Assembly (NCBI RefSeq): GCF_030252325.1
Contig: NZ_CP126981.1
Coordinates: 3,038,001-3,102,000 of the forward strand
Source: Candidatus Mycobacterium wuenschmannii
Lineage (GTDB): Bacteria; Actinomycetota; Actinomycetes; Mycobacteriales; Mycobacteriaceae
Direction: 5' to 3'
DNA length: 64,000 bases
Shown here piece by piece: positions 8,405 to 19,680 of the stretch. Both the position numbers and the translations under genes were made by a program. The notes under the pieces are model-generated. The model saw nothing but the letters and a program-made list of their open reading frames with translations, was not told where the DNA came from and ran no database searches. Position 1 is the stretch's first letter; each line of letters opens with the position of its first letter.

Positions 8405-9538
8405 GTGCGGATCGGACCCATCGAGCTGGCCAGCCCGGTGGTGCTGGCCCCCATGGCCGGCGTCACCAACGTCGCCTTCCGAACGCTGTGCCGCGAGCTC
8501 GAGCAGGAGCGCGTCGGCACGGTCAGCGGACTGTATGTCTGCGAGATGGTGACCGCGCGCGCCCTCGTCGAGCGGCATCCCGTCACGATGCACATGACGA
8601 CGTTCTCGGCTGACGAGACCCCGCGGTCGCTGCAGCTGTACACCGTCGACCCGGCTACCACCTATGCCGCGGCGAAGATGATCGCCGACGAGGGTCTCGC
8701 CGACCACATCGACATGAACTTCGGCTGCCCGGTACCCAAGGTCACCCGTCGCGGCGGCGGAGCGGCGCTGCCTTACAAGAGGCAGCTGTTCCGTCAGATC
8801 GTTGCGGCGGCCGTGCGCGGCACCGAGGGGACCGACATCCCGGTGACGGTCAAGTACCGGATCGGCATTGACGACGAGCACCACACCCACCTCGAGGCCG
8901 GCAAGATCGCCGAGTCCGAAGGCGCGGCGGCCGTCGCGCTGCACGCCCGGACCGCGGCCCAGCGGTATTCGGGCACCGCGGACTGGGAGCAGATCGCCCG
9001 GCTCAAGGAGCACGTCCAGACCATCCCAGTGCTGGGCAACGGCGATATCTTCGAAGCCAATGACGCGCTGACGATGATGGCCGTGACCGGCTGCGACGGC
9101 GTGGTGATCGGGCGTGGCTGCCTGGGACGCCCGTGGCTGTTCGCCGAGCTGTCCGCGGCGTTCACCGGAACTCCGGCGCCCACACCACCGAACCTGGGCG
9201 AGGTCGCCGACATCATCCGCCGACACGGCGCGCTGCTCAGCGAACACTTCGGTGAGGACAAAGGCATGCGCGACATGCGCAAGCACATCGCGTGGTACCT
9301 GCACGGCTTTCCGGCCGGGTCGGATCTGCGGCGCGCACTCGCCCTGGTCAAGACCCTCGACGAGCTGGACCGACTGCTGGACGGTCTCGACGGGGAGACG
9401 CCGTTCCCGACGGCGGCCAACGGGCCGCGAGGCCGCCAGGGATCACCGGCGAAGGTGGCGCTGCCCGAAGGCTGGCTCGCCGACCGCGACGACTGCACGG
9501 TCCCGGCCGGGGCCGACGTCATGCACTCCGGCGGCTAA
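8405..9538 (+). CDS. dusB: tRNA-dihydrouridine synthase
   Basis: A 377-residue FMN-dependent TIM-barrel enzyme starting at GTG 8405. Dus signatures are present: VLAPMAGVTNVAFRTLCRE at the N terminus, the catalytic-Cys segment DMNFGCPVPKVTRRGGGAAL, VTVKYRIGIDD, LHARTAAQRYSG and the FMN-phosphate loop VIGRGCLGRPWLF. It reduces a uridine of tRNA to dihydrouridine. The 6-bp gap from desA1 suggests cotranscription. The M. tuberculosis equivalent is Rv0823c. The B subtype is assigned by general resemblance only. Confidence 0.93.
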   Translation: MRIGPIELASPVVLAPMAGVTNVAFRTLCRELEQERVGTVSGLYVCEMVTARALVERHPVTMHMTTFSADETPRSLQLYTVDPATTYAAAKMIADEGLADHIDMNFGCPVPKVTRRGGGAALPYKRQLFRQIVAAAVRGTEGTDIPVTVKYRIGIDDEHHTHLEAGKIAESEGAAAVALHARTAAQRYSGTADWEQIARLKEHVQTIPVLGNGDIFEANDALTMMAVTGCDGVVIGRGCLGRPWLFAELSAAFTGTPAPTPPNLGEVADIIRRHGALLSEHFGEDKGMRDMRKHIAWYLHGFPAGSDLRRALALVKTLDELDRLLDGLDGETPFPTAANGPRGRQGSPAKVALPEGWLADRDDCTVPAGADVMHSGG

Positions 9539-9706
9539 CGCCCAGTTACACCGTCGAGATCGTCCCGAGATCGCGTTTATGGTGCGGTCTCTATACGATG
9601 TGAATCTTGTTGCATCATGCGCAGATGGCCGAGCCACGTGCCATCATCCGCGCCGCGCCGAAGCGCGCGCTGGAAGCATCACCGGTGATTCGGAGGCCGC
9701 TAGGAC

Positions 9707-11884
9707 ATGAGTGACGGCGATTCAGCCACTCACGGCCCTGACGGCGATGACTTAGGGCTTACCGGAATTCCGCCGGGATCGCGAGCCGCCGCGCCGTGGG
9801 AGCGGTTCGGTGTCGCCCAGACAGCGACCATCGCCCACCGCTGGGTCGGACCGTCGGCCACGCCGGATCCGGTCGAGCACGACGAACCCGCGGCGCGGGA
9901 TGAGCCGGCGCGGGTCGAGCAACACGACTACGCGGGACACCACGCCGAGGGCGGACTCAGCGTCGCGGATCTGATCGCCAAGATCGGTGGCACGACGGCC
10001 GAGCGGCCCCGCCGCCATCACGCCGCCCCGGAGAACGACCCCGTCGCACCGGAACCCACACCACCGGCCCCCCAGGACTACGACGCCTACGAACTGCTGA
10101 GCCCGGCGGACTACGCCGACGAACTTCCCGACCTCGACGCCATCCGACGCAAGTCGGTGCTCGGAGACAACTACGCCGAGCCGACCACCGTGCTACCCAA
10201 GACCGCGGTCGGCCTGCTCGACGCCCCCGAGCTCGATCTCGACGAGGACCTACCCGAGGTCGCGCCGAAGCCGAAGCGGAGACCGGCATCGAAGCCGAAG
10301 GCCAAGCGCCGCAAGCACGGCGGCCTGATGGTGTTCGGCCGCCTGGTGGTGGCCACGGTCGCGGCGGGGGCGCTGGCCATGACCGGTGGCGCGTATCAAT
10401 GGAGCACCTCGAAGAACCACAAGCTCAACACGATCAGCGCGCTGGACATGGGCTCGCGCGACATCGTCGACCCGAACGCGCAGTTCGGCGACGAGAACTT
10501 CCTGATCGTCGGCATGGACTCGCGGGCCGGCGCCAACAGCACGATGGACGTCGGGACGACCGATGATGCCGGCGGTGCGCGCTCGGACACCATCATGCTG
10601 GTCAACATCCCGGCCAACCGCAAACGTGTTGTCGCCGTGTCGTTTCCGCGTGACCTGGCCATCACGCCGATCCAGTGCGAATCGTGGAATCCCGACACCT
10701 TCGAGTACGGACCGCTCTACGACTCCGACACCAAGAAGTGGGGCCCCAAGAACGTCTACACCGAGACAAAGTTGAACTCGACGTTCTCCTTCGGTGGCCC
10801 CAAGTGCCTGGTGAAGGAGATCCAGAAGCTGTCCGGGCTGAGCATCAACCGGTTCATCGCCGTCGACTTCGCCGGCTTCGCCAAGATGGTCGACGCGCTC
10901 GGCGGCGTCGAGGTATGCAGCACGACCGCACTGAAGGACTACGAGTTGGGCACCGTGCTGGCGCACGCCGGCCGCCAGCTGATCGACTCGAAGACCGCGC
11001 TGAACTACGTGCGGGCCCGCAACATCACGACCGAGAACAACGGCGACTACGGCCGCATCAAGCGTCAGCAGCTGTTCCTGTCCTCGCTGCTGCGTTCGTT
11101 GATCTCCAAGGAGACCTTCTTCTCGCTGAGCAAGCTCAACGGCGTCGTCAACATGTTCATCAGCAACAGCTATGTCGACAACATCAAGACCCGCGATCTC
11201 GTCCAGCTGGGCCAGTCGGTGCAGGGCATGAACGCCGGCCACGTCTCGTTCGTGACGGTGCCCACCGGCATCACCGACGAGAACGGCGACGAGCCGCCGC
11301 GCACCTCAGACATGCGGGCACTGTTCGACTCCATCATCAACGACGACCCGCTGCCCGGCGAAAACGACATGAACGCCACGTCGAGTCCGCCGACCTCGTC
11401 GTCGAAAGCGCAGTCCCCCAACGGTTCTCAGACCAGCCAGCCCGCCAACCCGCACCCCGAGCATCTACAGGCCGTCGCCGCCTCGCCGCAGGACGTCACC
11501 GTTCAGGTGTCGAACTCGACCTCGAAATCCGGATTGGCCACCACCGCGAGCAATCAGTTGAAGCGCAAGGGATTCCGGGTCAAGTCGCCGGACGACTACC
11601 CGAACCCGTTGAAGTCCACCAAGGTGCTGTTCTCGCCGGGCAACGAGGAAGCGGCCGCCACCGTCGCGGGGGCCTTCGCGAACTCGAAGGTCGAGCGGAT
11701 CACCGGGACCGGGCACGTCATCCAGGTGGTGCTCGGCTCGGACTTCTCGACCGTGGGCGCTCCACCGCCGGCGGGTTCCCCGGTCAGCCTCCAGTTCGAG
11801 CGCAACAGCACCACCAGCAGCGCACAGACCAAGCTGCCGGACGACCTGACCGTCACCAACGCCGCCGACACCCACTGCGAGTAG
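9707..11884 (+). CDS. LytR-CpsA-Psr (LCP) family protein with C-terminal LytR_C domain
   Basis: A 725-residue envelope protein. Residues 1-200 form a long acidic, Pro-rich cytosolic arm ending in a Lys/Arg patch (PKPKRRPASKPKAKRRKHGG). A single membrane helix follows (about 208-230, LMVFGRLVVATVAAGALAMT). The LCP catalytic domain has FLIVGMDSRAG, GARSDTIMLV, VVAVSFPRDL and LNYVRARNI. A Ser/Pro-rich linker leads to the LytR_C domain (VTVQVSNSTSKSGLA onward, about 600-690). LCP proteins attach arabinogalactan to peptidoglycan in mycobacteria. Similar to Rv0822c. The long cytosolic arm is unusual and may be phosphorylated or bind partners. Confidence 0.93.
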   Translation: MSDGDSATHGPDGDDLGLTGIPPGSRAAAPWERFGVAQTATIAHRWVGPSATPDPVEHDEPAARDEPARVEQHDYAGHHAEGGLSVADLIAKIGGTTAERPRRHHAAPENDPVAPEPTPPAPQDYDAYELLSPADYADELPDLDAIRRKSVLGDNYAEPTTVLPKTAVGLLDAPELDLDEDLPEVAPKPKRRPASKPKAKRRKHGGLMVFGRLVVATVAAGALAMTGGAYQWSTSKNHKLNTISALDMGSRDIVDPNAQFGDENFLIVGMDSRAGANSTMDVGTTDDAGGARSDTIMLVNIPANRKRVVAVSFPRDLAITPIQCESWNPDTFEYGPLYDSDTKKWGPKNVYTETKLNSTFSFGGPKCLVKEIQKLSGLSINRFIAVDFAGFAKMVDALGGVEVCSTTALKDYELGTVLAHAGRQLIDSKTALNYVRARNITTENNGDYGRIKRQQLFLSSLLRSLISKETFFSLSKLNGVVNMFISNSYVDNIKTRDLVQLGQSVQGMNAGHVSFVTVPTGITDENGDEPPRTSDMRALFDSIINDDPLPGENDMNATSSPPTSSSKAQSPNGSQTSQPANPHPEHLQAVAASPQDVTVQVSNSTSKSGLATTASNQLKRKGFRVKSPDDYPNPLKSTKVLFSPGNEEAAATVAGAFANSKVERITGTGHVIQVVLGSDFSTVGAPPPAGSPVSLQFERNSTTSSAQTKLPDDLTVTNAADTHCE

Positions 11885-11986
11885 CGCAGCCGCGAATCGG
11901 CAGCTCAACGGGCATTCACCGCGAGTTCAGCTTCGCTTCGCGCGGGTTCATGCCCGTTCGGATCTTCGGAACGTACGCTGGTCTTC

Positions 11987-12655
11987 ATGCGCACCGCCTA
12001 TCACGAGCAGCTCTCTGAGCTCTCGGAACAGCTCGGCGCGATGTGCGGGCTGGCCGGGGCCGCGATGGAGCGGGCCACCCAATCGCTGCTGCAGGCCGAC
12101 CTGGTCCTCGCCGAGCAAGTCATCTCCGACCACGAGAAGATCGCCGAACTGAGCGCACAGGCCGAGGAGAGCGCTTTCGTGCTGCTCGCCCTGCAAGCGC
12201 CGGTCGCCGGCGATCTGCGCTCGATCGTCAGCGCAATCCAGATGGTCGCCGACATCGACCGGATGGGCGCACTCGCGCTGCACGTCGCCAAGATCGCCCG
12301 CCGGCGCCACCCGCAGCACACGCTGCCCGAAGAAGTCAACGGCTACTTCGCCGAAATGGGCAGGCTCGCAGTCGATTTGGGCAACAGTGCCGAAGAGGTG
12401 CTCCGGTCGCGGGACCCGGAGAAAGCCGCCCGCATCCGCGAAGAAGACGACGCGATGGACGACCTGCACCGCCACCTGTTCACCGTGCTGATGGACCGGG
12501 AATGGAAGTACGGCGTGGCCGCCGCGGTCGACGTGACGCTGCTCGGCCGTTTCTACGAGCGCTTCGCCGACCACGCCGTCGAGGTTGCGCGCCGGGTCAT
12601 CTTTCAGGCCACCGGCCGCTTCCCCGAAGAGGAGCAGGTCGCGCAGTCCGGCTAG
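11987..12655 (+). CDS. phoU: Phosphate transport regulator PhoU (PhoY2 type)
   Basis: A 222-residue all-helical protein with two PhoU repeats. Metal-binding-type motifs of the family appear as [10 protein letters not shown] in the first half and [15 protein letters not shown] in the second, with [18 protein letters not shown] at the end. PhoU links the Pst transporter to the phosphate two-component system (SenX3-RegX3 in mycobacteria), silencing it when phosphate is plentiful; mycobacterial PhoY2 also affects persister formation. The gene is convergent with pstB, whose stop codon lies 13 bp away. Confidence 0.95.
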   Translation: MRTAYHEQLSELSEQLGAMCGLAGAAMERATQSLLQADLVLAEQVISDHEKIAELSAQAEESAFVLLALQAPVAGDLRSIVSAIQMVADIDRMGALALHVAKIARRRHPQHTLPEEVNGYFAEMGRLAVDLGNSAEEVLRSRDPEKAARIREEDDAMDDLHRHLFTVLMDREWKYGVAAAVDVTLLGRFYERFADHAVEVARRVIFQATGRFPEEEQVAQSG

Positions 12656-12667
12656 GCGCTGCGCGGG

Positions 12668-13444
12668 TCAGCCGAAGCGGCCCGAGATGTAGTCCTCGGT
12701 GGCTTTCTGCGTCGGGTTGGAGAAGATCTTCTCGGTGTCGTCGATCTCGATCAGCCGGCCCGGTTTGCCGACGGCCTCGAGGTTGAAGAAGGCGGTGTGG
12801 TCGCTTACCCGGGCCGCCTGCTGCATGTTGTGGGTGACGATCACGATGGTGTAGTCCTGCTTCAACTCGGCGATCAGGTCCTCGATCGCCATGGTCGAGA
12901 TCGGGTCCAGCGACGAACACGGCTCGTCCATCAGCAGCACGTCGGGCTGGACGGCGATGGCCCGCGCGATACAGAGCCGCTGTTGCTGACCGCCGGAGAG
13001 CCCGCCGCCGGGCCGGTCCAGCCGATCCTTGACCTCGTCCCACAGGTTGGCGCCGCGCAGCGCGTACTCGGCGGTGTCGTCCAGCAGTTTCTTGTTGCGC
13101 ACGCCCTGCAACTTCAGGCCCGCCACGACGTTGTCGCGAATTGACATGGTGGGGAACGGGTTTGGCCGCTGAAAAACCATGCCGATCGCGCGGCGGACGC
13201 CCACCGGGTCGATGCCCGAGCCGTAGATGTCGTCGTCGTCGAGCAGCACGGTGCCCTGCATGCGCGCGCCGGGCGTCACCTCGTGCATCCGGTTCAGCGT
13301 CCGCAGCACCGTGGTCTTGCCGCAACCCGACGGTCCGATGAAGGCCGTCACACTGCGCGGCAGCACCGAGAGCGAAACGTCGGCGACGGCCTGGAACGCG
13401 CCGTAGAAGATGTTGACGTCCTTGAGGTCCAACCGCTTAGCCAC
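12668..13444 (-). CDS. pstB: Phosphate ABC transporter ATP-binding protein PstB (PhoT)
   Basis: A 258-residue ATPase. I set the start at GTG 13444 because AGGAG stands just upstream and the length equals that recalled for mycobacterial PhoT; an in-frame ATG 24 codons earlier lies inside pstA. Walker [10 protein letters not shown], the Q loop [11 protein letters not shown], the ABC signature LSGGQQQRL and Walker [13 protein letters not shown] are all present. It powers PstCA-mediated phosphate import. Its start overlaps the end of pstA by 8 bp, showing translational coupling within pstSCAB. Confidence 0.95.
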   Translation of the reverse strand: MAKRLDLKDVNIFYGAFQAVADVSLSVLPRSVTAFIGPSGCGKTTVLRTLNRMHEVTPGARMQGTVLLDDDDIYGSGIDPVGVRRAIGMVFQRPNPFPTMSIRDNVVAGLKLQGVRNKKLLDDTAEYALRGANLWDEVKDRLDRPGGGLSGGQQQRLCIARAIAVQPDVLLMDEPCSSLDPISTMAIEDLIAELKQDYTIVIVTHNMQQAARVSDHTAFFNLEAVGKPGRLIEIDDTEKIFSNPTQKATEDYISGRFG

Positions 13445-14369
13445 CGGAACTCCTACCTGACCTTTCGGATGCGAAGACATGCGAGACGACCCTGGCCACC
13501 AGATTAATGACGGCAATCACCACTATCAGCGTCAGGGCGGAACCCCACAGCCGATCCGTAGGAATCGGACTGGTGCCGGCTCCCGCCGACGTCTGGTCGT
13601 ACATCATGCCGGGCAGTGAGCCCATGAATCCACTGAAGATGTTGAAGTTCATCGCCTGCGAGTAGCCGACCAGGATCAGCAGCGGCGCCGTCTCGCCCAT
13701 CACCCGCGCCAGTGCCAGAAGGATGCCGGTGATGATGCCGGACATCCCCGCGGGCAGGACGATCTTGGTGATGGTCCGCCAGTTCGGCACGCCCAACGCG
13801 TAGCTCGCCTCGCGCAATTCGACCGGGACGATGTGCAGCATCTCCTCGGTGGTGCGCACGATCACCGGGATCATCAGCAACACCAGCGCCAGTGATACCG
13901 CGAACCCGGATCGCGGAAACCCGAGCGTCGCGATGCACAGCGCGTAGACGAACAGGGCCGCAACGATGGACGGCACCCCGGTCAGGATGTCGACCATGAA
14001 GGTGGTGACCTTGCTCATCGTGCTGCCGCGGCCGTACTCGACGAGGTAGATGGCGACGAAGACGCCGATCGGGATGGAGATGGCGGCACAGACAACGCCC
14101 TGCAACACCGTGCCGACGATGGCGTGGTATGCGCCGCCGCCGGCCAGAAACGCGGTCATGTCGGCCTGCGAATGTGTCCACCACACAGTCGATTTCACTG
14201 CGCCGAAGCCTTTGGCCACCACCGAGTACAGCACCCACGCCAGCGGGATCAGCGCCACCCCGACCGACAGCGTCACCAGGACCGAGGCCACCCCGTTGGA
14301 GGCTCGCCGGCGCAGGCTCACACCGGTGAAGGTGCGAGCCTTGAGGGGGCGGTCCAGGATCGACGTCAT
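13437..14369 (-). CDS. pstA: Phosphate ABC transporter permease PstA
   Basis: A 310-residue membrane protein beginning [16 protein letters not shown] (ATG 14369). About six membrane helices are visible, including [20 protein letters not shown] and [19 protein letters not shown]. The ABC-permease coupling loop is [20 protein letters not shown]. It forms the channel with PstC. The ATG overlaps the pstC stop by 4 bp (ATGA), so the permeases are coupled. Confidence 0.95.
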   Translation of the reverse strand: MTSILDRPLKARTFTGVSLRRRASNGVASVLVTLSVGVALIPLAWVLYSVVAKGFGAVKSTVWWTHSQADMTAFLAGGGAYHAIVGTVLQGVVCAAISIPIGVFVAIYLVEYGRGSTMSKVTTFMVDILTGVPSIVAALFVYALCIATLGFPRSGFAVSLALVLLMIPVIVRTTEEMLHIVPVELREASYALGVPNWRTITKIVLPAGMSGIITGILLALARVMGETAPLLILVGYSQAMNFNIFSGFMGSLPGMMYDQTSAGAGTSPIPTDRLWGSALTLIVVIAVINLVARVVSHVFASERSGRSSGG

Positions 14370-15391
14370 CGGACTCGCTTGCCCGAAACAGACTCGCGCG
14401 CAACCGCATTCACCATGAACGTGAGCACGAACAGCACCAGGCCCGCGGCGATGTAGGCCCCTGCCTTGTACTGGTTGTTGAATTCGTATGCGGTGGCAGC
14501 GATTTTGGTGGCGAAGGTGTAGCCGCCGTCGAACAGCGACCATCCGAATGCCGCCTGAGTGCCCCGCAATATGACCAGCAGCGCAACCGTCTCGCCCAGC
14601 GCGCGGCCGAGCCCCAGGATCGCGCCGCTGATGTAGCCGGACCGCCCGAACGGCAACACCGCCGTCTTGACGACCTCCCAGCGGGTCGCCCCGAGCGCCA
14701 GCGCCGCCTCGATGTGGCCCTGCGGCGTCTTCATGAACACCTCACGGGTGACCGCGGTGATGATCGGCAGGATCATCACCGCCAGCACGATCCCTGCGGT
14801 GAAGATCGTTCCGCCGCCGGATACCGACGCGTTGCCGGTCGCAAACAGGAACACCCCGCCCAGATGGTCGTTGAGCCACGCCGCCACCGGCCGCAGTCGC
14901 GGCGCCAGCACATATAGACCCCAGACGCCGTAGATGATCGACGGGACCGCGGCGAGCAGGTCGACCACGTAGGCCAGCGGTCCGGTCACGCGCCGCGGCG
15001 AGTACTGCGCGAGAAAGATCGCAATGCCCAGCGCCACCGGCATGGCCAGCACCAGGGCGAACACCGCGATCAGCACCGTCACCTGCAGCAAGTCGAAGAC
15101 GCCGAACCGCATCGCCTCGGGGTTCGTGGTGTTCCAGTTGCCGCCGTAGGTGAAGAAGTTGACCTGGTTGCGGGTCAGCGCCGGGATCGCGCGGGCCAGC
15201 AGGAACAGCCCGATCGCGGCGATCAGCGCGACGATCAGGACGCCGGACCCCTCGGACAGGTTGCGGAACAGCCGGTCGCCCCGGCTGGGCCGCACAGCAC
15301 CCCAGCTCAAGGGCATGCCGGTCAGCGCGCGCGATGGCGACGTAGCGACGACCTCACCCGAACCGGTCTCGGCTGGATTCGGCGTCGTCAC
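14366..15391 (-). CDS. pstC: Phosphate ABC transporter permease PstC
   Basis: A 341-residue membrane protein. A cytosolic N terminus of about 50 residues precedes the first helix (GVLIVALIAAIGLFLLARAIP). Further helices include VTVLIAVFALVLAMPVALGI and GIVLAVMILPIITAV, and the coupling loop is ALALGATRWEVVKTAVLPFG. The segment NQVNFFTYGGNWN is typical of PstC periplasmic loops. The gene follows pstS after 48 bp and overlaps pstA by 4 bp. Confidence 0.95.
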   Translation of the reverse strand: MTTPNPAETGSGEVVATSPSRALTGMPLSWGAVRPSRGDRLFRNLSEGSGVLIVALIAAIGLFLLARAIPALTRNQVNFFTYGGNWNTTNPEAMRFGVFDLLQVTVLIAVFALVLAMPVALGIAIFLAQYSPRRVTGPLAYVVDLLAAVPSIIYGVWGLYVLAPRLRPVAAWLNDHLGGVFLFATGNASVSGGGTIFTAGIVLAVMILPIITAVTREVFMKTPQGHIEAALALGATRWEVVKTAVLPFGRSGYISGAILGLGRALGETVALLVILRGTQAAFGWSLFDGGYTFATKIAATAYEFNNQYKAGAYIAAGLVLFVLTFMVNAVARESVSGKRVR

Positions 15392-15439
15392 TGGGTCCCC
15401 ATCACTCGGCTGTTCTGAGCAACAGGGTAATTCGTCGGC

Positions 15440-16537
15440 TCACCGGATCGCGTTGATCGCCGTGAGCAGCCGTTTCTTGAATTTCTCCGGCAGCGGGATG
15501 TAGCCGGCGGTCGACAGGCCGTCTTGAGCATTGTCGGCGGCCACGGTCAGCAGCGATTTGATCGCGGCGGTGGTGGCCGGGTCGTAGCCCTTGGAGCAGA
15601 CGATTTCGTAGGTGGCCAGCACCAGCGGGTACGCGCCGGATTCGCGGGTCCGGTAGATCGATTTCAGGTTGAGCTGCAAGTCGTCGCCGGTTCCGACGAA
15701 AGTGGCTCCGTCGATGGCCTTGCGGGCCGCATCGTCGGTGAGCTTGACCGGTCCGCTGCCGTCGTTGATCTGCACGTAGGGCACGCCGCTCTGGTCGGCG
15801 AAACCCTTTTCGACGTAGCCGATCGCGCCGACAGCGGAATGCACGGCCTGGATGACGCCGGCCGACTTCTGCGCGCCTTCGCCCACCCCGCCCTGGAACT
15901 CGCTACCGGCGCCGCGGTTCCAGCTGCCCGCGGCGGCCGCGGCCAGATACTTCTGAAAGTTGTCGGTGGTGCCCGAGGAGTCCGACCGGTAGATCGGCGA
16001 GATCCGGGTGTTCGGCAGCGAGGTGCCCGGGTTGAGTTTCGCGATAACGGGGTCGTCCCAGTTGGTGATCCAGCCGCTGAAGATCTTGGCCAGCACGTCG
16101 GCATTGACGACGAGGTTCTGGACGCCGTCGAGGTGATAGACGATCGCGATGGGCCCGAAGACCATCGGCAGGTGCCAGGGTGGGTTGCCGTTGCAGCGCG
16201 CGGCGGCCTCGTCGAGCTGGTCGCTGCTCAGTGGTGAGTCCGAGCCGGCGAAGTCGACGTGCCGCGCGATGAACTGCTCGCGGCCGGCACCCGAGCCGGT
16301 CGGGTTGTAGGCCAGCTGCTTACCGGGACACAGCTGCGACCAGTCCATGTTGAACAGGGCGATCGCGTTCTGCTGCGCGGTCGATCCCTCGGCGGTCAGA
16401 TCCGGTTTGCCGTCGCAGTTCACCGGGCCCGTCGGAGCCTTCATGCCGTGCAGGTTGCTGTCGCTGCCGCAGCCGGTCGACACCGCACCGGCGATCACGG
16501 CCGCCGCCAGGGCCGCGCGCAACGCATGCACCGTCAC
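15440..16537 (-). CDS. pstS: Phosphate-binding lipoprotein PstS
   Basis: A 365-residue lipoprotein. I chose GTG 16537 because GAGGAG lies immediately upstream and it gives a compact signal peptide whose lipobox VSTGC places the modified Cys at residue 23; an in-frame ATG at 16567 would add ten residues. Phosphate-site motifs are present: LTAEGSTAQQNAI, TGSGAGREQF, DFAGSDSPLS and YRSDSSGTTDNFQKYL. It captures phosphate outside the membrane and delivers it to PstCA. A PHO box lies about 75 bp upstream of the start. Confidence 0.95.
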   Translation of the reverse strand: MTVHALRAALAAAVIAGAVSTGCGSDSNLHGMKAPTGPVNCDGKPDLTAEGSTAQQNAIALFNMDWSQLCPGKQLAYNPTGSGAGREQFIARHVDFAGSDSPLSSDQLDEAAARCNGNPPWHLPMVFGPIAIVYHLDGVQNLVVNADVLAKIFSGWITNWDDPVIAKLNPGTSLPNTRISPIYRSDSSGTTDNFQKYLAAAAAGSWNRGAGSEFQGGVGEGAQKSAGVIQAVHSAVGAIGYVEKGFADQSGVPYVQINDGSGPVKLTDDAARKAIDGATFVGTGDDLQLNLKSIYRTRESGAYPLVLATYEIVCSKGYDPATTAAIKSLLTVAADNAQDGLSTAGYIPLPEKFKKRLLTAINAIR

Positions 16538-16609
16538 CGGTCTCCTCGACAATGTTGAGCGTGCCATCCACTCTGCGGATGGCGGACGCCGCGAAAGTAT
16601 GCGTTGGGC

Positions 16610-16626
16610 GTGAACTCAAGGTGAAC
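16610..16626 (-). promoter_or_regulatory. PHO box upstream of pstS (probable RegX3 site)
   Basis: Read on the minus strand, GTTCAC recurs exactly 11 bp apart (GTTCACCTTGAGTTCAC). Direct repeats of GTTCAC on an 11-bp period are the established binding pattern of actinobacterial phosphate response regulators (PhoP of Streptomyces; RegX3 in mycobacteria). It lies 4 bp beyond the mshD stop codon and upstream of pstS, so pstSCAB can be induced by phosphate starvation independently of glnR-mshD. Confidence 0.8.
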
Positions 16627-16629
16627 AGG

Positions 16630-18266
<1,637 letters not shown>

Positions 18267-18431
18267 GCAAGCCCCTCCAGCTTTCGTGGGAAAGGCGTCT
18301 CCCAATATTCATTGGCGAGATACGAAGTTTAACGGCCAGGTCATTAAACGATAGCTTGCAACCAGGTCTTTCGCGCGCCGACAGGGGTGACCGAGCACAC
18401 TTGAACCGCGGCGATGCGCCACAATATGCGG

Positions 18432-19238
18432 ATGCGTAAGGCCCTGACCGGTGCGGCGGCAGTACTGCTGTCCATCGTGGTCGTGCTGCTCGCGGCCGTC
18501 GGCGCCGACTTCGGGACCAGCATCTATGCCGAGTATCGGCTGGCTCGTGTGGTGCGCGAGAAGGCGCACCTGGGCTTCGACCCGTTCGTCGCGATCATCG
18601 CCTTCCCGCTCATCCCCCAGGCGCTGCGGCACCGCTACGACGACGTGGAGATCAAGGCCACCGCCGTCGATCGACCGGCGGTCGGGAAGGCCACCCTCGA
18701 GGCCACCATGCATGCGGTCGACCTGACCGAGTCGTCGTGGCTGATCAGGCCGGATGCCAGGCTGCCCGTCGGCAAGCTGGAGAGCCGCATCATCATTGGC
18801 TCCCGGTACGTCGGCCAATTCCTCGGCGTGCGCGACCTGATCGTCGAGGCGCCGACCAAGGACACCAACAACGCGACCGGCGGCACCACCGAGTCAGGCA
18901 TCTCCGGCAGCCACGACCTGGTTTTCACCGGCACCCCGCGGGCGGCCCACTTCTACAAGCGGGTCAGCGTCGCCGTCGATCTGTCGATGGCCGGCGACGA
19001 CCAGACCACGCTGGTGTTCACCCCTACCCGCGTGCTCACCGGACCGGGCACCGCCGACGAGCCAGTGCCCGACGACAAGCGCGACGAGGTGCTGAATGCC
19101 TTCGCGGGACGATTACCCGACCAGAAACTGCCGTTCGGGCTGATGCCGACGACCGAGGGGGCCCGCGGTTCGGACGTCATCATCGAGGGCATCACCTCGG
19201 GATTAACGATCACCCTCGACGGGTTCAACCGAGCATGA
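18432..19238 (+). CDS. lmeA: LmeA-type DUF2993 lipid-binding envelope protein
   Basis: A 268-residue exported protein beginning MRKALTGAAAVLLSIVVVL, a signal anchor or signal peptide. Starts at 18414 and 18426 are in frame; none has a clear ribosome site, so the start is uncertain. The body is the DUF2993 fold, with DDVEIKATAVDRPAVGKATLEA and LESRIIIGSRYVGQFLGVRD. The mycobacterial member at this locus (Rv0817c/MSMEG_5785) is LmeA, a periplasmic phospholipid-binding protein needed for normal lipomannan/lipoarabinomannan mannan elongation. The stop overlaps the ATG of the thioredoxin-like gene by 4 bp. Confidence 0.88.
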   Translation: MRKALTGAAAVLLSIVVVLLAAVGADFGTSIYAEYRLARVVREKAHLGFDPFVAIIAFPLIPQALRHRYDDVEIKATAVDRPAVGKATLEATMHAVDLTESSWLIRPDARLPVGKLESRIIIGSRYVGQFLGVRDLIVEAPTKDTNNATGGTTESGISGSHDLVFTGTPRAAHFYKRVSVAVDLSMAGDDQTTLVFTPTRVLTGPGTADEPVPDDKRDEVLNAFAGRLPDQKLPFGLMPTTEGARGSDVIIEGITSGLTITLDGFNRA

Positions 19239-19654
19239 TTGCTTCCATCGCCGCCGTCGTCGCGGCGCTGGCGGTTGCAGGGCTGATCGGCTGGCTGATG
19301 ACCCGTCGCTCCGGCGACGTGCAGGCGACGGATCCGGCGGCCTCGGACGCCGTCGACACTTCCGATCTCGGCCTGTCCACGGACGGACCGACCGTCGTGC
19401 ACTTCAGCGCATCGTGGTGCGGACCGTGTACCCAGGTGCGACGCGTGGTCGATCAGGTATGCGACGGCCTCGACCGGGTCGCGCACGTCGAGATCGACAT
19501 GGACGCGAATCCGGCCGCAGCGCGCCGTCTTTCGGTGTTGTCGCTGCCGACCACGTTCATCTTCGATGCCGACGGCCGGCAGCGCTATCGCACCTCCGGG
19601 GTACCGAAAGCCGATGACCTGCGATCGGCCCTGACACCGCTATTGGCCCGATGA
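19235..19654 (+). CDS. thiX: Membrane-anchored thioredoxin-like protein ThiX
   Basis: A 139-residue protein starting at ATG 19235, overlapping lmeA (ATGA). An N-terminal membrane helix (IASIAAVVAALAVAGLIGWL, residues 2-21) is followed by a short linker and a thioredoxin fold with the active site SASWCGPCTQV (about residues 60-70) and the cis-Pro segment LSLPTTFIF. The topology cannot be decided from the sequence, so either face is possible. Equivalent to Rv0816c. It probably handles disulfides for the adjacent sulfur genes, but that role is inferred from context. Confidence 0.88.
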   Translation: MIASIAAVVAALAVAGLIGWLMTRRSGDVQATDPAASDAVDTSDLGLSTDGPTVVHFSASWCGPCTQVRRVVDQVCDGLDRVAHVEIDMDANPAAARRLSVLSLPTTFIFDADGRQRYRTSGVPKADDLRSALTPLLAR

Positions 19655-19667
19655 CGTCGACATTAGG

Positions 19668-19673
19668 TAAGCT
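19668..19673 (+). promoter_or_regulatory. -10 promoter element of the poly-Cys leader transcript
   Basis: TAAGCT matches the mycobacterial TANNNT -10 consensus and ends 7 bp before the GTG at 19681. Transcription starting at that GTG would give a leaderless mRNA, as described for the poly-cysteine leader ORFs of mycobacteria. Confidence 0.6.
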
Positions 19674-19680
19674 CCGTGAC

